47,438 bases of DNA from an uncultured Desulfobulbaceae bacterium. GTDB lineage: Bacteria > Desulfobacterota > Desulfobulbia > Desulfobulbales > Desulfocapsaceae. The stretch is from contig CAISPV010000082.1 in the NCBI GenBank assembly GCA_903887485.1, forward strand, positions 1-47,438. Reading direction: 5' to 3'. The notes under the pieces are model-generated. The model saw only the letters and a list, made by a program, of their open reading frames with translations, was not told where the DNA came from and ran no database searches. Positions within the stretch are counted from its first letter, which is position 1, and every line of letters starts with the position of its first letter. Positions 7,384 to 16,355 of this stretch are shown here, piece after piece. The position numbers were made by a program, and so were the translations under genes.

Positions 7384-8515
7384 AATAAGCCTCGTCATTC
7401 GCCACTTCATGGGCCGCCAGCTTCTGGGAATCCATCTGCCGCCACACATAGGCCACGTAGGCCAGGACAAACGGGATCCCCAGGGCCACATAGGTCATAG
7501 CCGTAAGCGTGTACAGACTTGACGAGGCATTGAAAATCGTCAGGCTGGACTGAAGATCTGCCTTGGAGGGGTAGAAAGGCGTATGATTAAATCCAGCCGT
7601 GAAAAAGACCGCCAGACCTACCAGCACCGTACCCAGACCCGCCAGCCAGATCCCCTTGCTGCTTCCTTTAAAGGCAGTACCCAGCACAGCCAGGATCACC
7701 AGGACCAGGCCCACGAGCAGAAGACCAAGAACCAGGGGCATGGCCAGCAGATTGAGAAGATACTTATTGGCAACCATGGAGACCACCCCGCTCGCATCGA
7801 CGCTGAATCCCTGCATCAGCAGCAGTGAAACCAGCACATAGAGAAGGAAAGGCAGGGCACAGAGGAAATTGATCCACACCGACTTCCGCAGCCGCGCCTC
7901 AAAGGCATCCATGGCTGAAAAGTTGATATTATTCAGCAGATACATTCCACCCAATACCCTGGCATTAAAAACCAGAAAGAGGCCAAGGGAAAGGTTGAAG
8001 AGTGAGAAGGCCGCCTCAAGCCCACGCAGAGGGTTGGTCCAGGTGACCTGATTATAGACATTCAGGGTAAAGTTGGAACCGGTAAAAAAGGTCCCGACTG
8101 CCGCGCCGATCAAGAGAACACCCACAGTGCCGTTAATCAGCAGAAAAAACTCATAGACCTTGGCGCCCAGAAAATTATCAGGCTTCTTCCGGTATTCGAA
8201 ACTGACGGCCTGGACGATAAAGGTGAAAAGAATCAACATCCACACCCAGTAGGCCCCGCCGAAACTGGTGGCATAGAACTTGGGGAACGCCGCAAACAGG
8301 GCGCCGCCAAAAAGCACCAGGGTGGTAAAGGTAAGTTCCCATTTGCGTCCCAGTGAGTTCATCACCAGCGCGCTCTCCACATCGTTCTTCGCCACCTGCC
8401 AGAGCAGGGTATTGCCGCCCTGGACAAAGGTCAGGAACAGAAACAACGAACCAACAACGCTGCACAGGATCCACCAGATCTGCTGCAAGGTTGCGTAATC
8501 AAGATTTGCTATCAT
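7382..8515 (-). CDS. cydB: cytochrome bd quinol oxidase subunit II
   Basis: The 377-residue product is a polytopic membrane protein with the CydB features LQQIWWILCSVVGSLFLFLTFVQGGNTLL at the start, an internal WTNPLRGLE segment and a C-terminal ALGIPFVLAYVAYVWRQM. Subunit II supports haem d/b595 assembly and proton access in the oxidase, which oxidises quinol and reduces O2 to water with high affinity. Its ATG directly follows the cydA stop, so the two are coupled. In an anaerobe the complex usually serves oxygen protection. A hairpin begins at its stop codon. Confidence 0.95.
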   Translation of the reverse strand: MIANLDYATLQQIWWILCSVVGSLFLFLTFVQGGNTLLWQVAKNDVESALVMNSLGRKWELTFTTLVLFGGALFAAFPKFYATSFGGAYWVWMLILFTFIVQAVSFEYRKKPDNFLGAKVYEFFLLINGTVGVLLIGAAVGTFFTGSNFTLNVYNQVTWTNPLRGLEAAFSLFNLSLGLFLVFNARVLGGMYLLNNINFSAMDAFEARLRKSVWINFLCALPFLLYVLVSLLLMQGFSVDASGVVSMVANKYLLNLLAMPLVLGLLLVGLVLVILAVLGTAFKGSSKGIWLAGLGTVLVGLAVFFTAGFNHTPFYPSKADLQSSLTIFNASSSLYTLTAMTYVALGIPFVLAYVAYVWRQMDSQKLAAHEVANDEAY

Positions 8516-10048
8516 TTATAAACCCTCCGGTCCAATGGAAATCTGCTTCAACATAATTTTTATCTCGGCGATAAGCAGCAGGGTAAAAAGCCCCAGAAAT
8601 ATGAAAAAGGTCGCCTGCACATGACCCACTGCCAGATTGGTCGTGGCCACTTTTACCGGCAGCAACCCCTGAATGGCCCAGGGCTGACGGCCGACTTCAG
8701 CAACGACCCAACCCGTCTGCTGGGCGACAAGACCCAGAAAGAAAGAGATAAAGCCAAGGGGCAGCAACCACCCTGTCTCGGCAATCTTCCCTTTCACCGT
8801 ATAAAAGAGACAAGCAAGAAACAGCACGGGAAAGAGTGAACCAAGAATCACCATGATATGAAAGGAATAAAAGACCGTGCTCACCGGCGGCACCGCCTCT
8901 TCCGGGGTGCTCAGATAACCATACCCCAGGAATTCTTTATTGGCGGTAAATCTGGCCAGGGCATCCTTGGCCAGATTTACATTCTTGTCCTTGCGGGCCT
9001 GTTTGAAGGTGGCAAGATCAGCCACTGCCTGCTGTCCCAGCTTCATCTTTTCGGCAACCCCCATGACCTTCTGTTCCTTATTGCCATAGACCAGATCGTC
9101 AATACCCGGCACAAATGAGCCCGGTGCACGATTGGCCAGCAAGGAAAGAAGGCCGGGAAGCTTTACCTCAAAAAGGAAGGGGCTCTGGGAATCACCAGGT
9201 TTCTTGGCACCATTGATAATCCCGGCGGCTACAAGGCCGGCACTTTGCTCCCCTTTATACAGACCTTCAAAGGCTGCCAGCTTCATCGGCTGCTTCTGGG
9301 CATTCTCAAAGGCGGCCTCATCACCGGTAAACCCGACATACGCTGAGGCCAGCAGACCAAAGACCGAGGCCACCACTATCGATTTTTTGGCCATCTCCAC
9401 ATGCCTGCCTTTCAACAGATACCAGCAAGAGATGGTAACCACAAACAGAGAACCCAAGAGAAAGCCGGAACTGGTCGCATGGGTGAATTTGGACATGGCC
9501 ACTGGTGAAAAGAGCACGGCCCAGAAATTTTCCATCTCAAAACGGGCGGTCTCCGGGTTAAAGGCCATGCCCACCGGATTCTGCATCCAGGCATTGGCCA
9601 CCAGAATCCACAGGGCCGAAAGGTTGGAGCCAATGGCCACCATCCAGGTGGAAAAGAGATGAAAGCCTTTGGAGACCCGGTTCCAGCCAAAAAACATCAC
9701 CGCGAAAAAGGTGGCCTCCAGAAAGAAGGCAAAGATCCCTTCAATGGCCAGCGGCGCCCCGAAGATATCGCCCACCATCCAGGAATAATTTGACCAGTTG
9801 GTGCCGAACTGAAACTCAAGAATAATCCCTGTGGCCACCCCAATAGCAAAGTTGATGCCAAACAGGGTCATCCAGAACCGGGTGAGCGCCTTCCACTTCT
9901 CATTGCCGGTACGCACATAAATGGACTCAAACATGGCGCACAAAAAAGACAACCCCAAGGTCAGGGGCACAAAAATCCAGTGATACATGGCCGTCAAGGC
10001 AAATTGCGCCCTCGACCAGTGCACCAAACTCAGATCTACATCAACCAT
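8516..10048 (-). CDS. cydA: cytochrome bd quinol oxidase subunit I
   Basis: The 510-residue product carries the haem-binding and quinol-site landmarks of CydA. The first-helix His is in FALTAMYHWIFVPLT (His23). The LEFQFGTNWSNYSWMVGDIFGAPLAIEG block follows, then FTHATSSGFLLG with the haem b558 His, and the GRQPWAIQGLLP motif near the C-terminus. The Q-loop (about residues 250-330) is moderate in length. RBS AAAGGAGGGATGATCA precedes the ATG. It lies downstream of the Rrf2 regulator and DUF4492 genes on the same strand and is translationally coupled to cydB. Confidence 0.97.
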   Translation of the reverse strand: MVDVDLSLVHWSRAQFALTAMYHWIFVPLTLGLSFLCAMFESIYVRTGNEKWKALTRFWMTLFGINFAIGVATGIILEFQFGTNWSNYSWMVGDIFGAPLAIEGIFAFFLEATFFAVMFFGWNRVSKGFHLFSTWMVAIGSNLSALWILVANAWMQNPVGMAFNPETARFEMENFWAVLFSPVAMSKFTHATSSGFLLGSLFVVTISCWYLLKGRHVEMAKKSIVVASVFGLLASAYVGFTGDEAAFENAQKQPMKLAAFEGLYKGEQSAGLVAAGIINGAKKPGDSQSPFLFEVKLPGLLSLLANRAPGSFVPGIDDLVYGNKEQKVMGVAEKMKLGQQAVADLATFKQARKDKNVNLAKDALARFTANKEFLGYGYLSTPEEAVPPVSTVFYSFHIMVILGSLFPVLFLACLFYTVKGKIAETGWLLPLGFISFFLGLVAQQTGWVVAEVGRQPWAIQGLLPVKVATTNLAVGHVQATFFIFLGLFTLLLIAEIKIMLKQISIGPEGL

Positions 10049-10067
10049 TGATCATCCCTCCTTTCTA

Positions 10068-10301
10068 TTAATGGTTTTGAACCGACGACCTGGCAAGCTG
10101 CTCCAGGACATGGTCGGCCCGTTGTTCATCGGTTTGAAAATTCGTATTCAGATAATTGGGAAAAAAGAATAACTTCAAGACGGCAAACATAATCAGGAGT
10201 TTAATCAGGATAATCTTCCACAAGGTCCTGCCCACCGTCATGGCCTTAAAGCCATTCTGATAAAAGGCGAAAACTTTTGTTACCGGCTGCGACATATCCA
10301 T
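10068..10301 (-). CDS. DUF4492 small membrane protein linked to bd oxidase
   Basis: The 77-residue product reads FYQNGFKAMTVGRTLWKIIL followed by a hydrophobic helix, MFAVLKLFFFPNYL. This is the DUF4492 pattern, a family that in other anaerobes and microaerophiles sits directly upstream of cydAB. It has one membrane helix with a basic N-terminal side and probably stays in the inner membrane. Its role is not known to me; an assembly or accessory subunit of the oxidase is the natural reading from synteny. An alternative ATG is two codons downstream. Confidence 0.85.
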   Translation of the reverse strand: MDMSQPVTKVFAFYQNGFKAMTVGRTLWKIILIKLLIMFAVLKLFFFPNYLNTNFQTDEQRADHVLEQLARSSVQNH

Positions 10302-10352
10302 TCCCCTCTTCGACTGTTTGCGTGTACGGCAGCAATGCAGAGATAATCAGGT

Positions 10353-10796
10353 TCAGCTTTTTCTATTATGCACAGAAAAAACAGGAAGACAAGACTCATC
10401 CTTGCACAACTCAGCAAAGGTGACACCGGCAAGATGCTCCCGCAATTGGGCGCTGGCATCCTCCCAAACCTGATGTACCCGGCAATGAGCGCTGGCTGCA
10501 CAGGTTCCAGGCCGACCGACACAATCATTCAACTGCAATTTTCCAATCATCACCTCAACCACCTCCAACAGGGTCAGCTGGGCAGGATCGCGCAGCAAGA
10601 CATAACCGCCCTTTGGCCCCTGCCGGATCTCGATCAGATGAGCCCGCGCCAGATCCTGAACAATCTTGGCCAGAAAAGGACTGGGAATGTCCGCCTGCTC
10701 AGCAATCTCCTGCTTGACCACCAGAACCCCCTGCCCCTTGAAGGCCAGATACACCATACACCTGATGGCATATTCACCGGCTCGTGTTAATCGCAT
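10353..10796 (-). CDS. Rrf2-family transcription regulator with Fe-S cysteines
   Basis: The 147-residue product has the Rrf2 winged helix (MRLTRAGEYAIRCMVYLA, then FLAKIVQDLARAHLI and GPKGGYVL) and three cysteines at positions 92, 99 and 105 spaced C-X6-C-X5-C. These are the expected ligands for an O2- or NO-sensitive Fe-S cluster, as in IscR/NsrR-type proteins. I set the start at the ATG 10794-10796 because GGAGG lies five bases upstream; a longer TTG start has no such site. It heads the DUF4492-cydA-cydB operon and faces the 10970 pair, so it probably controls one or both. Confidence 0.9.
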   Translation of the reverse strand: MRLTRAGEYAIRCMVYLAFKGQGVLVVKQEIAEQADIPSPFLAKIVQDLARAHLIEIRQGPKGGYVLLRDPAQLTLLEVVEVMIGKLQLNDCVGRPGTCAASAHCRVHQVWEDASAQLREHLAGVTFAELCKDESCLPVFSVHNRKS

Positions 10797-10969
10797 ATCA
10801 ACCTCCAAAACAAGACAAATAAGACTTTATTGATCTTATAAAAGAAATATTCGCTTCAGTCAATAGGAATTTTTCCCATTTATCTTTTTTTGCATTTTTA
10901 ATTTATATCCCCTATAACTCTTGAAACAGAGGAGACAATCCCTACCCAGCAATAAACCGTGGAGGCATC
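10797..10969. promoter_or_regulatory. divergent control region between rrf2-cyd and the bd-like/octahaem pair
   Basis: The 173-bp AT-rich spacer separates two opposite-facing respiratory operons. It contains AAGACTTTATTGATCTTATA around 10822-10841 and other A/T tracts, any of which could be Rrf2 or promoter boxes, but I cannot assign a consensus with confidence. The + strand gene has GGAGG about seven bases before its ATG. Confidence 0.4.
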
Positions 10970-12040
10970 ATGATTCCAACACAGCTTGTTCCCACTCCAG
11001 ACCTGCTACAAGTCCCCTGGGGCTGGTTTCAGCTCCTGCTTTCAACCACCTTTCTCCTGCATCTGCTGGTGATGAATATCATGCTCGGCTGGGCCATCAT
11101 CACCTTTTGCAATCATGCCTTTAAGAAATCAATACCGGCAGAAAGCCAACTGATCTCCCAAAAGCTCCCCTTTACCATCGCCTTTACCGTCAACTTCGGC
11201 GTGGCCCCCCTGCTCTTTCTCCAGGTTCTTTACGGCCACTTCATGTACACAAGCTCGGTGCTCATGGCCGTGTTCTGGCTCTCCATCGTGGCGCTCCTTA
11301 TTCTTGCCTACTATGCAGCTTACATCTATTACCTGCAATTTAGCAAATTGTCCGGCCTGCACACCCTGATCAGCGGCATGATTGCCCTATTTCTGCTGAC
11401 CATCGCCTTTTTCTTTACCAATAACCTGAGCCTGATGGTCAACCCTGAGAGTTGGGTCCGCTATTTTGATCATCCACAAGGGATGCTCCTGAACTTTGCA
11501 GATTCCACCCTGCTGCCCCGCTTTCTCCATTCAGTCTTTGCCTCCGTGGCCGTGGGCGGACTCACCCTTGGCCTCTACCATGACTGGCAAAGCCGCCAGG
11601 GCAACCAGGCGGCGGCAGCCCGCATCCCTTCGGCCATGAATTGGTTTGTTTATGCCACGATCGGTAATTTTGGCGTCGGCACCTGGTACTTCGGCGGCCT
11701 GCCCGTAACTATCCGCACGGTGACCGGGGTTGCCGGCGCATTTTTACTGGGCTTTCTTCTGGCCGGAATTACCGCCGCAATCCTGTCCCTGATCTATGGC
11801 CTGCAACACCGGGTGCGCCATGCCGCTGGCGCTATCCTTGTGGCCATCACCTGCATGACCGGAGTCCGGGAACTTGTCCGCAGACAGACCCTGGCCCCCT
11901 TGTTTTCCACCTCTGATCTGAAAGTTGCGCCCCAATATTCACCCATGATCCTTTTTCTGCTGCTCTTTGCGGCCGGCCTGTATCTGGTCTGGTACATGAT
12001 CAAGCTGGTCCTTCCGGCAAAGAAGGAGGTGCAGTCATGA
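10970..12040 (+). CDS. polytopic membrane subunit paired with the CydA-like octahaem protein
   Basis: The 356-residue product has about nine hydrophobic helices. Its first helix region (GWFQLLLSTTFLLHLLVMNI, His31) resembles the start of bd oxidase subunit I, where a His in helix 1 binds haem. It continues with long membrane segments and a terminal LYLVWYMIKLVLPAKKE. I read it as a CydA-superfamily-like or associated membrane subunit, not a true CydB. The ATG has GTGGAGGCATC upstream. Its stop overlaps the next gene's start (ATGA at 12037-12040), so the two products are made together and probably form one complex. Confidence 0.6.
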   Translation: MIPTQLVPTPDLLQVPWGWFQLLLSTTFLLHLLVMNIMLGWAIITFCNHAFKKSIPAESQLISQKLPFTIAFTVNFGVAPLLFLQVLYGHFMYTSSVLMAVFWLSIVALLILAYYAAYIYYLQFSKLSGLHTLISGMIALFLLTIAFFFTNNLSLMVNPESWVRYFDHPQGMLLNFADSTLLPRFLHSVFASVAVGGLTLGLYHDWQSRQGNQAAAARIPSAMNWFVYATIGNFGVGTWYFGGLPVTIRTVTGVAGAFLLGFLLAGITAAILSLIYGLQHRVRHAAGAILVAITCMTGVRELVRRQTLAPLFSTSDLKVAPQYSPMILFLLLFAAGLYLVWYMIKLVLPAKKEVQS

Positions 12041-14580
12041 ACTATCCTGTCTGGCAATTAGACGCCTTTGGCGGCGGCCTGCTCATTGCCCTCATCGCCA
12101 TCGTCCATGTCTATGTCTCCCATTTTGCCGTGGGTGGCGGGCTTTTTCTGGTGCTGACCGAGATGAAAGGGTTGCGCGAGGGCTCTTCCGAGATCCTGGC
12201 CTACACCCGTAGACACACCAAATTTTTCCTGCTGCTGACCATGGTCTTTGGCAGCATGACCGGTGTCGGTATCTGGTTTACCATCGCCCTGCTCAATCCG
12301 GCCGCGACTTCATCGCTCATCCATATCTTTGTCTTTGGCTGGGCCATGGAATGGGTCTTTTTCCTGGCCGAGATTGTCTCCCTGCTCTTCTACTACTATA
12401 CCTTTGACAGCCTGAGCCCGAGAAAGCATCTGATCCTCGGCTGGATCTACTTCGGCTGCGCCTGGGCCTCGCTTTTTTTCATCAACGGCATCATTGACTT
12501 CATGCTAACCCCCGGGGCCTGGCTGACCGACCACAACTTCTGGTCGGGATTTTTCAATCCCACCTTCTGGCCGGCCCTCTTCTTCCGCACCTTCATGGCC
12601 CTGATGATTGCCGGACTTTTTGGCTTCCTGACCAGTGTAAATATCAAAGAGGCAACACTCCGCCACAAGATGGTCCGCTACTGCGGGCTGTGGCTGGTGC
12701 CGCCCCTGTTCCTGCTTCTGGGCTCAGCCCTGTGGTACAAAACAGCGCTGCCGCCCGCACAACAGGAGCTGATCTTTATCGTCGCTCCTGAGATGAAGCC
12801 ATTTTTGACCCTGTTTATCTGGCTTTCACCCCTGCTCACGGCCGGTGGTCTGGCCATGGCCATCCTCCGTCCACAAGGTGTGCGCCGACCTCTGGCCTGC
12901 CTGCTTCTGCTTCTCGGCATCCTCTACCTGGGCTGTTTCGAGTTTATCCGTGAAGGTGGACGCCGGCCCTATATTATCCGCGACTACATGTACTCCACCT
13001 CCATCAAAAAAGCTGATCTACCCCAGATCCAGAAAAGCGGCGTACTCGCCTCCGCCCGTTGGGCACAAAACAAAAAAATCACCCCGGAAAACCGGATGGC
13101 CGCCGGCAAAGAGCTGTTCACCCTGCTCTGCCTGCCCTGTCACTCAGCAGGCGGCCCTTTAAATAATATCCTGCCCCTGGCCAGACGTTTTTCTCCGGCC
13201 GGGATGCGCTCCTTTCTGGCCACCATGGGCACGGTCAATCCCTATATGCCGCCCTTTGCCGGAACTGAAGAAGAACAGGGGGTGCTTGCCGACTATCTCA
13301 CCACCCGTCTTGTTCAAGGAGTAGCTGACAGCACGATACACATCAGCAAAGAGACAATTGCACCGGCACCCTTTAACCAGGAAACAGCCGAGTATCTGAT
13401 CCTCGCCAGCACCGACAAGGGCATGATTCTCTCTTCCGAACCGGAACAATCGGGAATTGATTTTTCCTTTGCGCCACCGACGCTGCGGACCCAAGTCGTC
13501 CTGCGGGGCACACCCCCCAGCATCCTGACTGAAGATATCCAGGTCACCTACCGGATTGCCACCGACAACGGGCCGCTTATCGGCAACATGACCGTAAAAG
13601 GCACAGCATTTGAGGCAACGCTTGCCGCAATCCCGACGGTCAACAAAGATTTCCGACCGTATCTCTTGGCCGAGATCGAGGCGGTTAAAGATGGCAAGGT
13701 CATTGCCGCCACCCGTCTCAAGATCGGTATCTCAACTGAGATCGGCTGCCGGAACTGTCATGGCGGGCCATGGCGGCAACAGGGCCGCACCGGTCTGTCC
13801 CGGCAGACTGCTTCGGCAATCCTTGCTATCCATGACAAACGCAGCAAGACGCACCTCAGTCAAGAATTTTCCCAAGGCCAGATCGTGGTCTGCGGCTCCT
13901 GTCATGCCGACAGCAGCCGTGGGGCCGCAGGGCAACCCGGGCTGCTGAATCTCTCGGCGGCCATGCATGGTTTTCATGCCGCCTATCTTTACAAAAACAA
14001 CAACAGTTGCGCCTTCTGTCACGCCAGCAGCGATCAAGGAGCAACAGGGAAACTGGAAGATCTGCACGGAACCCTGGGCCTTGAATGCACCAACTGCCAC
14101 GGCACTCTCGCTGATCACGCCATGGGCCTGCTCAAGCAGGAACAACAGGCACAAAAGCCTGGAAGCAGCAAGCTCCTGACCTTGCTTGCGGACAAAGGAG
14201 AAATGACGCAAGCTGCCATCAAAGGCCGGACGCCATGGGTTATGGAGCCCGACTGCCTGACCTGCCATAAAGGATTTCAGCAGCCTGACGCCGGCACCGC
14301 CTTTAACACCTGGAATGCCGATAAGAAGGATTTGTTTACCCACCGACACAGCGACGAAGGATTCCTGCTCTGCGCCTCATGCCATGGCGCGCAGCACTCA
14401 CTTTACCCGGCAGACAATGCTTACAGCAAAGAGGCAGGCAATCTCCAGCCGCTGCAATATCAGAACAATCCTTACCCCATCGGGGCCGACCGGGGTTGCG
14501 CCGTCTGCCATACTGTGGCCATGGAAGACGAACTGCACCATCCAGGCTCGCTGGGGACCTTTCGTAACAGGGTGGAATAG
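12037..14580 (+). CDS. CydA-like membrane domain fused to an eight-haem cytochrome c
   Basis: The 847-residue protein starts with a seven- to eight-helix domain resembling cytochrome bd subunit I: IVHVYVSHFAVGGGLFLVLT with His24 and His29, then HIFVFGWAMEWVFFLAEIVS. A mono-haem c domain follows (CLPCH at residue 365). After a beta-rich linker comes a multihaem region with CRNCH 571, CGSCH 619, CAFCH 658, CTNCH 684, CLTCH 740, CASCH 779 and CAVCH 821. The haem-c parts must be periplasmic. Haem-c-bearing relatives of bd oxidases are known, but eight sites are many. It could pass electrons from quinol to O2, NO or another acceptor, or outwards through c-haems. The partner is the overlapping gene upstream. 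Confidence 0.75.
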   Translation: MNYPVWQLDAFGGGLLIALIAIVHVYVSHFAVGGGLFLVLTEMKGLREGSSEILAYTRRHTKFFLLLTMVFGSMTGVGIWFTIALLNPAATSSLIHIFVFGWAMEWVFFLAEIVSLLFYYYTFDSLSPRKHLILGWIYFGCAWASLFFINGIIDFMLTPGAWLTDHNFWSGFFNPTFWPALFFRTFMALMIAGLFGFLTSVNIKEATLRHKMVRYCGLWLVPPLFLLLGSALWYKTALPPAQQELIFIVAPEMKPFLTLFIWLSPLLTAGGLAMAILRPQGVRRPLACLLLLLGILYLGCFEFIREGGRRPYIIRDYMYSTSIKKADLPQIQKSGVLASARWAQNKKITPENRMAAGKELFTLLCLPCHSAGGPLNNILPLARRFSPAGMRSFLATMGTVNPYMPPFAGTEEEQGVLADYLTTRLVQGVADSTIHISKETIAPAPFNQETAEYLILASTDKGMILSSEPEQSGIDFSFAPPTLRTQVVLRGTPPSILTEDIQVTYRIATDNGPLIGNMTVKGTAFEATLAAIPTVNKDFRPYLLAEIEAVKDGKVIAATRLKIGISTEIGCRNCHGGPWRQQGRTGLSRQTASAILAIHDKRSKTHLSQEFSQGQIVVCGSCHADSSRGAAGQPGLLNLSAAMHGFHAAYLYKNNNSCAFCHASSDQGATGKLEDLHGTLGLECTNCHGTLADHAMGLLKQEQQAQKPGSSKLLTLLADKGEMTQAAIKGRTPWVMEPDCLTCHKGFQQPDAGTAFNTWNADKKDLFTHRHSDEGFLLCASCHGAQHSLYPADNAYSKEAGNLQPLQYQNNPYPIGADRGCAVCHTVAMEDELHHPGSLGTFRNRVE

Positions 14581-14593
14581 GGCGTGACAGGAC

Positions 14594-14640
14594 GCGATAA
14601 CATCCCCTTGAGCAGAGGCTGCTCAAGGGGATGTTATCGC
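14594..14640. terminator. 21-bp perfect hairpin after the octahaem gene
   Basis: GCGATAACATCCCCTTGAGCA (14594-14614, 21 bases) is followed after GAGGC by its exact reverse complement at 14620-14640. It starts 14 bp after the stop codon. A clear U-run is absent, so termination is likely but not textbook; it resembles the U-less hairpins after cydB. Confidence 0.65.
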
Positions 14641-15037
14641 AATAGATGGAAATCAATAAAAAATATAACAAATGGATAAGACGGTCAGGCCCTCATCACA
14701 AATACAATTTACAACCTGAAACACTACAAGATTCTCCACCCTGAATCACCATTCGGAAGAGGGATTTTTCTACCCACTCCTTCCTCAGCACCTCAATAGA
14801 CACGATTAATCTGCCATTTTTATTGTTATTGCGGGGCTCAGGCCTCTTTATTTTGTGCCATCTCCCTCAGAATATCCAAGAAACCCAATAGCCACACCCG
14901 CATCTATCGAAACTTCCTATTTGACTAATAGTCATACATGGGGAACAATATCTCATTGTTCGATAGAGTTTGCTCGGGCGGGGTCTTGTGGTCGGAAGAT
15001 CTATTTTCTGAGAAAAATTGAGGAAGAGGTACAACCA
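14641..15037. other. 397-bp intergenic control region upstream of the double-cubane operon
   Basis: No gene with a convincing start lies here; a frame open upstream of 15038 lacks a ribosome site and family similarity. The first 280 bp show nothing I recognise. The last 120 bp hold the promoter-like box and two palindromes described separately, then the long leader before the ribosome site at about 15019-15030. Confidence 0.5.
14921..14961 (+). promoter_or_regulatory. candidate promoter with two palindromic operator sites
   Basis: TTGACT at 14921-14926 could be a -35 box, with AACAAT at 14944-14949 as a weak -10. Superimposed are two palindromes: TGACTAATAGTCA (14922-14934) and GAACAATATCTCATTGTTC (14943-14961, seven-base arms). 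Such sites suit a dimeric repressor, but no regulator gene is adjacent to name it. Confidence 0.45.
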
Positions 15038-16333
15038 ATGAATGCAGAGTCTTTTGAGATCAAGGCCTATCCTGAGATGTGGAAGGAACTGGGCATGGAT
15101 GTGGAGAGGTTTGACAAGATGCGGTTGATGCTGGGTGAGATCTATCGCAAGACCTATCTGACCCAGAAAAACCGGCCGGCCAGGATGGTCTACTTTGACG
15201 GGATGATCGCCGAGCTTCATGGCGGGCGAATCAAGGAGCTGCTGGCGGCCAAGACGGAAGGACGTCCGGTCATCGGCACCTTTTGTGTCTATATCCCGGA
15301 AGAGGTGGTTCTGGCGGCAGGCGGCATTTGCGTGGGATTGTGCGGAGGCTCGCAAGGGTCCATCCCGGATGCGGAGAAGATCCTACCCCGCAATATCTGC
15401 CCCATGGTGAAGTCGGCCTTCGGCTTCAAGGTCGGCCGGGTCTGTCCCTATATTCAGGTGGTCGATTTTGTCTATGGGGAGACCACCTGCGATGCCAAGA
15501 AAAAGACCTGGGAGATCCTTGACACCATGGTTCCCACCTATGTCATGGAGATCCCGCAGATGAAGAAACAGTCTGACCGGGAGATGTGGCTCCATGAGGT
15601 CAAGGAGTTCAAGGCGAAGATCGAGGAGGTGTCGGGCAGGGAGGTGACGGTCGAAGGGCTGAATAAGGCGGTCAAGGTGATGAATGACAAACGGAGGGCC
15701 CTGCAGCGGCTCAACACCCTGCGTCATACCAAACCGACCCCGATTTCCGGCAAGGATGTGCTGCTGGTGGAGCAGATTGCCTTTTATGACGAGCCGGTGC
15801 GTTTCGCCACCCAAGTCAACGAGTTGTGCGATGAGCTGGAGCAGCGGATTGCCGCCGGTGAGGCGGTGCCGGGTAAGGATGCAGTCAGGATCATGGTGGC
15901 CGGGGTGCCCATGGCCCTGCCCAACTGGAAGCTGCACAATCTGGTGGAGAGCGCCGGGGCGGTGATCGTCAATGAAGAGAGCTGCATCGGCACCCGTTAT
16001 TACAAGGATCTGATGGCGGAGGATGGCAAGGACATGGAGACCATCCTTACCGATCTGACCAGAAGGTACATGAATATCGACTGTTCCTGTTTTACCCCTA
16101 ATGATGAACGGATTGAGCAGGTGCTCAAGGAGTTCCGGGAGTCCGGCGCCGACGGTATCATCCATTATTCGCTGCAGTTCTGTCATACCTATAACATTGA
16201 AGAGATCCGCATCCGTGAGGCCTGCGCCAAAGCAGGGATTCCCTACATGTTTATTGAATCGGACTATTCGCCCGAAGATGTGGGCCAGATTCAGACGCGG
16301 GTCGAGGCCTTTCTTGAGCAGATACGTGGGTAA
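15038..16333 (+). CDS. double-cubane-cluster anaerobic reductase (2-hydroxyacyl-CoA dehydratase family)
   Basis: The 431-residue product belongs to the HgdB/BcrB fold family. It carries the cysteine pattern of the stand-alone double-cubane proteins: TFCVYIPEEV (Cys83), ICVGLCGGS (Cys98, Cys102), RNICPMVKSAFGF (Cys121), VGRVCPY (Cys136) and VYGETTCDAKKKTWE (Cys151). These are expected to hold an Fe-S double cubane that performs low-potential, ATP-driven reductions of small molecules. I chose ATG 15038 because GAGGAAGAGG lies just upstream; a longer frame to 14855 has no support. There is no second dehydratase subunit, which fits a double-cubane protein and not a heterodimeric dehydratase. The activase follows after 22 bp. 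The physiological substrate is unknown. Confidence 0.85.
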   Translation: MNAESFEIKAYPEMWKELGMDVERFDKMRLMLGEIYRKTYLTQKNRPARMVYFDGMIAELHGGRIKELLAAKTEGRPVIGTFCVYIPEEVVLAAGGICVGLCGGSQGSIPDAEKILPRNICPMVKSAFGFKVGRVCPYIQVVDFVYGETTCDAKKKTWEILDTMVPTYVMEIPQMKKQSDREMWLHEVKEFKAKIEEVSGREVTVEGLNKAVKVMNDKRRALQRLNTLRHTKPTPISGKDVLLVEQIAFYDEPVRFATQVNELCDELEQRIAAGEAVPGKDAVRIMVAGVPMALPNWKLHNLVESAGAVIVNEESCIGTRYYKDLMAEDGKDMETILTDLTRRYMNIDCSCFTPNDERIEQVLKEFRESGADGIIHYSLQFCHTYNIEEIRIREACAKAGIPYMFIESDYSPEDVGQIQTRVEAFLEQIRG

Positions 16334-16355
16334 AACCCAAGAAGCAGAGGAGAAG

